Positions 57,401 through 64,000 of a stretch of 64,000 nucleotides of DNA are shown here, in pieces. Position 1 is the first letter of the stretch. Each line of letters starts with the position of its first letter. The position numbers and the translations under genes were made by a program. The notes below the pieces were generated by a model that worked only from the letters and a program-made list of their open reading frames with translations, ran no database searches and was not told the origin of the DNA. The DNA comes from Karalla daura (lineage: Eukaryota; Chordata; Actinopteri; Chaetodontiformes; Leiognathidae). Location of the stretch: the NCBI GenBank assembly GCA_029224185.1, contig CM055193.1, positions 22,892,059-22,956,058 of the forward strand. The letters are read 5' to 3'.

Positions 57401-60400
57401 TCGGCCAAAACGACAGGTCCGGGGTGGTCGTTTTTTTCACTTTCGGCGAGCTTTAATATCTCAGCTCCAGGATCAAATCCGGCCTCGGGATTGCTTTTTC
57501 CAGTGAGCGTGGGCCACCCCGGAGGCGGCTCACACCCTAATTCGTGGGTTTGGGCTCGCTCGCTCGGGGTCGGGATCTCGGCCAAAACTACAGGTCCGGG
57601 GTGGTCGTTTTTTTCACTTTCGGCGAGCTTTAATATCTCAGCTCCAGGATCAAATCCGGCCTCGGATTGCTTTTTCCAGTGAGCGTGGGCCACCCCGGAG
57701 GCAGCTCACACCCTAATTCGTGGGTTTGGGCTCGCTCGCTCGGGGTCGGGATCTCGGCCAAAACGACAGGTCCGGGGTGGTCGTTTTTTTCACTTTCGGC
57801 GAGCTTTAATATCTCAGCTCCAGGATCAAATCCGGCCTCGGGATTGCTTTTTCCAGTGAGCGTGGGCCACCCCGGGGGCGGCTCACACCCCAAATGGTGG
57901 GTTTGGGCTCGCTCGCTCGGGGTCGGGATCTCGGCCAAAACGACAGGTCCGGGGTGGTCGTTTTTTTCACTTTCGGCGAGCTTTAATATCTCAGCTCCAG
58001 GATCAAATCCGGCCTCGGGATTGCTTTTTCCAGTGAGCGTGGGCCACCCCGGAGGCGGCTCACACCCCAAATGGTGGGTTTGGGCTCGCTCGCTCGGGGT
58101 CGGGATCTCGGCCAAAACGACAGGTCCGGGGTGGTCGTTTTTTTCACTTTCGGCGAGCTTTAATATCTCAGCTCCAGGATCAAATCCGGCCTCGGGATTG
58201 CTTTTTCCAGTGAGCGTGGGCCACCCCGGAGGCAGCTCACACCCTAATTCGTGGGTTTTGGCTCGCTCGCTCGGGGTCGGGATCTCGGCCAAAACGACAG
58301 GTCCGGGGTGGTCGTTTTTTTCACTTTCGGCGAGCTTTAATATCTCAGCTCCAGGATCAAATCCGGCCTCGGGATTGCTTTTTCCAGTGAGCGTGGGCCA
58401 CCCCGGAGGCAGCTCACACCCTAATTCGTGGGTTTGGGCTCGCTCGCTCGGGGTCGGGATCTCGGCCAAAACGACAGGTCCGGGGTGGTCGTTTTTTTCA
58501 CTTTCGGCGAGCTTTAATATCTCAGCTCCAGGATCAAATCCGGCCTCGGATTGCTTTTTCCAGTGAGCGTGGGCCACCCCGGAGGCAGCTCACACCCTAA
58601 TTCATGGGTTTGGGCTCGCTCGCTCGGGGTCGGGATCTCGGCCAAAACGACAGGTCCGGGGTGGTCGTTTTTTTCACTTTCGGCGAGCTTTAATATCTCA
58701 GCTCCAGGATCAAATCCGGCCTCGGGATTGCTTTTTCAAGTGAGCGTGGGCCACCCCGGGGGCGGCTCACACCCCAAATGGTGGGTTTGGGCTCGCTCGC
58801 TCGGGGTCGGGATCTCGGCCAAAACGACAGGTCCGGGGTGGTTGTTTTTTTCACTTTCGGCGAGCTTTAATATCTCAGCTCCAGGATCAAATCCGGCCTC
58901 GGGATTGCTTTTTCCAGTGAGCGTGGGCCACCCCGGAAGCGGCTCACACCCTAATTCGTGGGTTTGGGCTCGCTCGCTCGGGGTCGAGATCTCGGCCAAA
59001 ACGACAGGTCCGGGGTGGTCGTTTTTTTCACTTTCGGCGAGCTTTAATATCTCAGCTCCAGGATCAAATCCGGCCTCGGGATTGCTTTTTCCAGTGAGCG
59101 TGGGCCACCCCGGAGGCAGCTCACACCCTAATTCGTGGGTTTGGGCTCGCTCGCTCGGGGTCGGGATCTCGGCCAAAACGACAGGTCCGGGGTGGTCGTT
59201 TTTTTCACTTTCGGCGAGCTTTAATATCTCAGCTCCAGGATCAAATCCGGCCTCGGGATTGCTTTTTCCAGTGAGCGTGGGCCACCCCGGAGGCGGCTCA
59301 CACCCTAATTCGTGGGTTTGGGCTCGCTCGCTCGGGGTCGGGATCTCGGCCAAAACGACAGGTCCGGGGTGGTCGTTTTTTTCACTTTCGGCGAGCTTTA
59401 ATATCTCAGCTCCAGGATCAAATCCGGCCTCGGATTGCTTTTTCCAGTGAGCGTGGGCCACCCCGGAGGCAGCTCACACCCTAATTCGTGGGTTTGGGCT
59501 CGCTCGCTCGGGGTCGGGATCTCGGCCAAAACGACAGGTCCGGGGTGGTCGTTTTTTTCACTTTCGGCGAGCTTTAATATCTCAGCTCCAGGATCAAATC
59601 CGGCCTCGGGATTGCTTTTTCCAGTGAGCGTGGGCCACCCCGGGGGCGGCTCACACCCCAAATGGTGGGTTTGGGCTCGCTCGCTCGGGGTCGGGATCTC
59701 GGCCAAAACGACAGGTCCGGGGTGGTCGTTTTTTTCACTTTCGGCGAGCTTTAATATCTCAGCTCCAGGATCAAATCCGGCCTCGGGATTGCTTTTTCCA
59801 GTGAGCGTGGGCCACCCCGGAGGCGGCTCACACCCTAATTCGTGGGTTTGGGCTCGCTCGCTCGGGGTCGGGATCTCGGCCAAAACGACAGGTCCGGGGT
59901 GGTCGTTTTTTTCACTTTCGGCGAGCTTTAATATCTCAGCTCCAGGATCAAATCCGGCCTCGGGATTGCTTTTTCCAGTGAGCGTGGGCCACCCCGGAGG
60001 CGGCTCACACCCCAAATGGTGGGTTTGGGCTCGCTCGCTCGGGGTCGGGATCTTGGCCAAAACGACAGGTCCGGGGTGGTCGTTTTTTTCACTTTCGGCG
60101 AGCTTTAATATCTCAGCTCCAGGATCAAATCCGGCCTCGGGATTGCTTTTTTCAGTGAGCGTGGGCCACCCCGGAGGCAGCTCACACCCTAATTCGTGGG
60201 TTTGGGCTCGCTCGCTCGGGGTCGGGATCTCGGCCAAAACGACAGGTCCGGGGTGGTCGTTTTTTTCACTTTCGGCGAGCTTTAATATCTCAGCTCCAGG
60301 ATCAAATCCGGCCTCGGGATTGCTTTTTCCAGTGAGCGTGGGCCACCCCGGAGGCAGCTCACACCCTAATTCGTGGGTTTTGGCTCGCTCGCTCGGGGTC

Positions 60401-63400
60401 GGGATCTCGGCCAAAACGACAGGTCCGGGGTGGTCGTTTTTTTCACTTTCGGCGAGCTTTAATATCTCAGCTCCAGGATCAAATCCGGCCTCGGGATTGC
60501 TTTTTCCAGTGAGCGTGGGCCACCCCGGAGGCGGCTCACACCCCAAATGGTGGGTTTGGGCTCGCTCGCTCGGGGTCGGGATCTCGGCCAAAACGACAGG
60601 TCCGGGGTGGTCGTTTTTTTCACTTTCGGCGAGCTTTAATATCTCAGCTCCAGGATCAAATCCGGCCTCGGGATTGCTTTTTCCAGTGAGCGTGGGCCAC
60701 CCCGGAGGCGGCTCACACCCCAAATGGTGGGTTTGTGCTCGCTTGCTCGGGGTCGGGATCTCGGCCAAAACGACAGGTCCGGGGTGGTCGTTTTTTTCAC
60801 TTTCGGCGAGCTTTAATATCTCAGCTCCAGGATCAAATCCGGCCTCGGGATTGCTTTTTCCAGTGAGCGTGGGCCACCCCGGAGGCGGCTCACACCCCAA
60901 ATGGTGGGTTTGGGCTCGCTCGCTCGGGGTCGGGATCTCGGCCAAAACGACAGGTCCGGGGTGGTCGTTTTTTTCACTTTCGGCGAGCTTTAATATCTCA
61001 GCTCCAGGATCAAATCCGGCCTCGGGATTGCTTTTTCCAGTGAGCGTGGGCCACCCCGGAGGCAGCTCACACCCTAATTCGTGGGTTTTGGCTCGCTCGC
61101 TCGGGGTCGGGATCTCGGCCAAAACGACAGGTCCGGGGTGGTCGTTTTTTTCACTTTCGGCGAGCTTTAATATCTCAGCTCCAGGATCAAATCCGGCCTC
61201 GGGATTGCTTTTTCCAGTGAGCGTGGGCCACCCCGGAGGCAGCTCACACCCTAATTCGTGGGTTTTGGCTCGCTCGCTCGGGGTCGGGATCTCGGCCAAA
61301 ACGACAGGTCCGGGGTGGTCGTTTTTTTCACTTTCGGCGAGCTTTAATATCTCAGCTCCAGGATCAAATCCGGCCTCGGGATTGCTTTTTCCAGTGAGCG
61401 TGGGCCACCCCGGAGGCGGCTCACACCCCAAATGGTGGGTTTGGGCTCGCTCGCTCGGGGTCGGGATCTCGGCCAAAACGACAGGTCCGGGGTGGTCGTT
61501 TTTTTCACTTTCGGCGAGCTTTAATATCTCAGCTCCAGGATCAAATCCGGCCTCGGGATTGCTTTTTCCAGTGAGCGTGGGCCACCCCGGAGGCGGCTCA
61601 CACCCCAAATGGTGGGTTTGGGCTCGCTCGCTCGGGGTCGGGATCTCGGCCAAAACGACAGGTCCGGGGTGGTCGTTTTTTTCACTTTCGGCGAGCTTTA
61701 ATATCTCAGCTCCAGGATCAAATCCGGCCTCGGATTGCTTTTTCCAGTGAGCGTGGGCAACCCCGGAGGCAGCTCACACCCTAATTCATGGGTTTGGGCT
61801 CGCTCGCTCGGGGTCGGGATCTCGGCCAAAACGACAGGTCCGGGGTGGTCGTTTTTTTCACTTTCGGCGAGCTTTAATATCTCAGCTCCAGGATCAAATC
61901 CGGCCTCGGGATTGCTTTTTCCAGTGAGCGTGGGCCACCCCGGGGGCGGCTCACACCCCAAATGGTGGGTTTGGGCTCGCTCGCTCGGGGTCGGGATCTC
62001 GGCCAAAACGACAGGTCCGGGGTGGTTGTTTTTTTCACTTTCGGCGAGCTTTAATATCTCAGCTCCAGGATCAAATCCGGCCTCGGGATTGCTTTTTCCA
62101 GTGAGCGTGGGCCACCCCGGAAGCGGCTCACACCCTAATTCGTGGGTTTGGGCTCGCTCGCTCGGGGTCGAGATCTCGGCCAAAACGACAGGTCCGGGGT
62201 GGTCGTTTTTTTCACTTTCGGCGAGCTTTAATATCTCAGCTCCAGGATCAAATCCGGCCTCGGGATTGCTTTTTCCAGTGAGCGTGGGCCACCCCGGAGG
62301 CAGCTCACACCCTAATTCGTGGGTTTGGGCTCGCTCGCTCGGGGTCGGGATCTCGGCCAAAACGACAGGTCCGGGGTGGTCGTTTTTTTCACTTTCGGCG
62401 AGCTTTAATATCTCAGCTCCAGGATCAAATCCGGCCTCGGGATTGCTTTTTCCAGTGAGCGTGGGCCACCCCGGAGGCGGCTCACACCCTAATTCGTGGG
62501 TTTGGGCTCGCTCGCTCGGGGTCGGGATCTCGGCCAAAACGACAGGTCCGGGGTGGTCGTTTTTTTCACTTTCGGCGAGCTTTAATATCTCAGCTCCAGG
62601 ATCAAATCCGGCCTCGGATTGCTTTTTCCAGTGAGCGTGGGCCACCCCGGAGGCAGCTCACACCCTAATTCGTGGGTTTGGGCTCGCTCGCTCGGGGTCG
62701 GGATCTCGGCCAAAACGACAGGTCCGGGGTGGTCGTTTTTTTCACTTTCGGCGAGCTTTAATATCTCAGCTCCAGGATCAAATCCGGCCTCGGGATTGCT
62801 TTTTCCAGTGAGCGTGGGCCACCCCGGAGGCGGCTCACACCCCAAATGGTGGGTTTGGGCTCGCTCGCTCGGGGTCGGGATCTCGGCCAAAACGACAGGT
62901 CCGGGGTGGTCGTTTTTTTCACTTTCGGCGAGCTTTAATATCTCAGCTCCAGGATCAAATCCGGCCTCGGGATTGCTTTTTCCAGTGAGCGTGGGCCACC
63001 CCGGAGGCGGCTCACACCCTAATTCGTGGGTTTGGGCTCGCTCGCTCGGGGTCGGGATCTCGGCCAAAACGACAGGTCCGGGGTGGTCGTTTTTTTCACT
63101 TTCGGCGAGCTTTAATATCTCAGCTCCAGGATCAAATCCGGCCTCGGGATTGCTTTTTCCAGTGAGCGTGGGCCACCCCGGAGGCGGCTCACACCCCAAA
63201 TGGTGGGTTTGGGCTCGCTCGCTCGGGGTCGGGATCTTGGCCAAAACGACAGGTCCGGGGTGGTCGTTTTTTTCACTTTCGGCGAGCTTTAATATCTCAG
63301 CTCCAGGATCAAATCCGGCCTCGGGATTGCTTTTTTCAGTGAGCGTGGGCCACCCCGGAGGCAGCTCACACCCTAATTCGTGGGTTTGGGCTCGCTCGCT

Positions 63401-64000
63401 CGGGGTCGGGATCTCGGCCAAAACGACAGGTCCGGGGTGGTCGTTTTTTTCACTTTCGGCGAGCTTTAATATCTCAGCTCCAGGATCAAATCCGGCCTCG
63501 GGATTGCTTTTTCCAGTGAGCGTGGGCCACCCCGGAGGCAGCTCACACCCTAATTCGTGGGTTTTGGCTCGCTCGCTCGGGGTCGGGATCTCGGCCAAAA
63601 CGACAGGTCCGGGGTGGTCGTTTTTTTCACTTTCGGCGAGCTTTAATATCTCAGCTCCAGGATCAAATCCGGCCTCGGGATTGCTTTTTCCAGTGAGCGT
63701 GGGCCACCCCGGAGGCGGCTCACACCCCAAATGGTGGGTTTGGGCTCGCTCGCTCGGGGTCGGGATCTCGGCCAAAACGACAGGTCCGGGGTGGTCGTTT
63801 TTTTCACTTTCGGCGAGCTTTAATATCTCAGCTCCAGGATCAAATCCGGCCTCGGGATTGCTTTTTCCAGTGAGCGTGGGCCACCCCGGAGGCGGCTCAC
63901 ACCCCAAATGGTGGGTTTGTGCTCGCTTGCTCGGGGTCGGGATCTCGGCCAAAACGACAGGTCCGGGGTGGTCGTTTTTTTCACTTTCGGCGAGCTTTAA
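54483..64000 (+). repeat. 4952-bp higher-order duplication inside the satellite
   Basis: Blocks of 13, 5, 5 and 5 monomers (54483-59434) are followed by 13 and 5 again (59435-62618). Seams at 54483, 56783 and 57667 recur exactly 4952 bp later. I noticed single-base differences at 55307 versus 60259 and 57589 versus 62541. From 62619 the order changes to the 13-unit (or 9-unit) block start instead of the second 5-unit block. Confidence 0.85.

Larger units (their letters stand above)
36088..64000 (+). repeat. 177-bp satellite DNA array, about 155 monomers
   Basis: Head-to-tail monomers of exactly 177 bp (for example starts at 36648 and 36825), about 59% GC by my count of the consensus. Landmarks in one unit: CTCCAGGATCAAATCCGGCC, CCAGTGAGCGTGGGCCACCC, GCTCGCTCGCTCGGGGTCGG, GTCCGGGGTGGTCG, T7, GGCGAGCTTTAATATCTCAG. 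Two main subtypes differ at CCCCAAATGG versus CCCTAATTCG. Units are nearly identical over most of the array. The array runs off the right edge. No transposon or gene domain was found in it. Confidence 0.98.

Noticed and set aside
36511..64000. Giant repeat proteins of 240-928 codons on both strands
   Set aside because: Open only because the monomer is 59 codons long; no ATG in the consensus frames, both strands open at once, and ends coincide with the 1-bp-deletion monomers.
36088..64000. CRISPR array
   Set aside because: The whole 177-bp monomer is conserved; there are no unique spacers, and the genome is eukaryotic.
36088..64000. CENP-B box in the satellite monomer
   Set aside because: I looked for NTTCGNNNNANNCGGGN in both directions; ATTCGTGGG and TTTCGGCGAG do not fit the required A and CGGG positions.

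Overview
The window is eukaryotic, nuclear and almost certainly from a teleost fish. The evidence is a multi-exon TRIM33 gene with GT/AG introns (several under 100 bp), fish-type tRNA-derived SINEs, decayed L1, piggyBac and Ty3/gypsy copies, many CA, GA and TATC microsatellites, and a long satellite array. I see no bacterial operon, CRISPR array, rRNA gene or confident tRNA gene.

Region 1 (1-20.3 kb) is trim33 (TIF1-gamma), on the minus strand. I placed 19 coding exons by conserved protein motifs, splice sites and continuous codon phase. They give 1112 codons: RING, two B-boxes, coiled coil, glutamine-rich middle, PHD finger and most of the bromodomain. The start codon is at 20222. The last coding exon(s) lie beyond the left edge. 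A separate 51-bp exon at 578-628 encodes the 17-residue bromodomain insert that separates the alpha and beta isoforms in mammals. The introns hold SINE fragments and microsatellites.

Region 2 (20.3-33.4 kb) has no host gene I can recognise. It is a dump of mobile DNA: an L1 ORF2 tail relic, a piggyBac transposase relic, a decayed Ty3/gypsy element with one intact-looking 3' LTR and a mostly deleted 5' LTR, and a 2360-bp foldback element with long inverted termini, about 160-bp internal repeats and a perfect 9-bp target duplication.

Region 3 (33.4-36.0 kb) is a mosaic of diverged modular repeats. Arrays of 20-25 bp units are punctuated by a conserved GGTGAGTATG block and by copies of an AATAAA-bearing block.

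Region 4 (36.1 kb to the right edge, about 27.9 kb) is a head-to-tail satellite with a 177-bp monomer, about 59% GC and roughly 155 copies. It continues past the window. It has diverged units at its left edge, two main monomer subtypes, nested higher-order repeats marked by a recurrent 1-bp deletion, and one inverted fragment forming a near-perfect palindrome. Because 177 = 3 x 59, long open frames run on both strands. They contain no in-frame ATG in the consensus and I do not call them genes.
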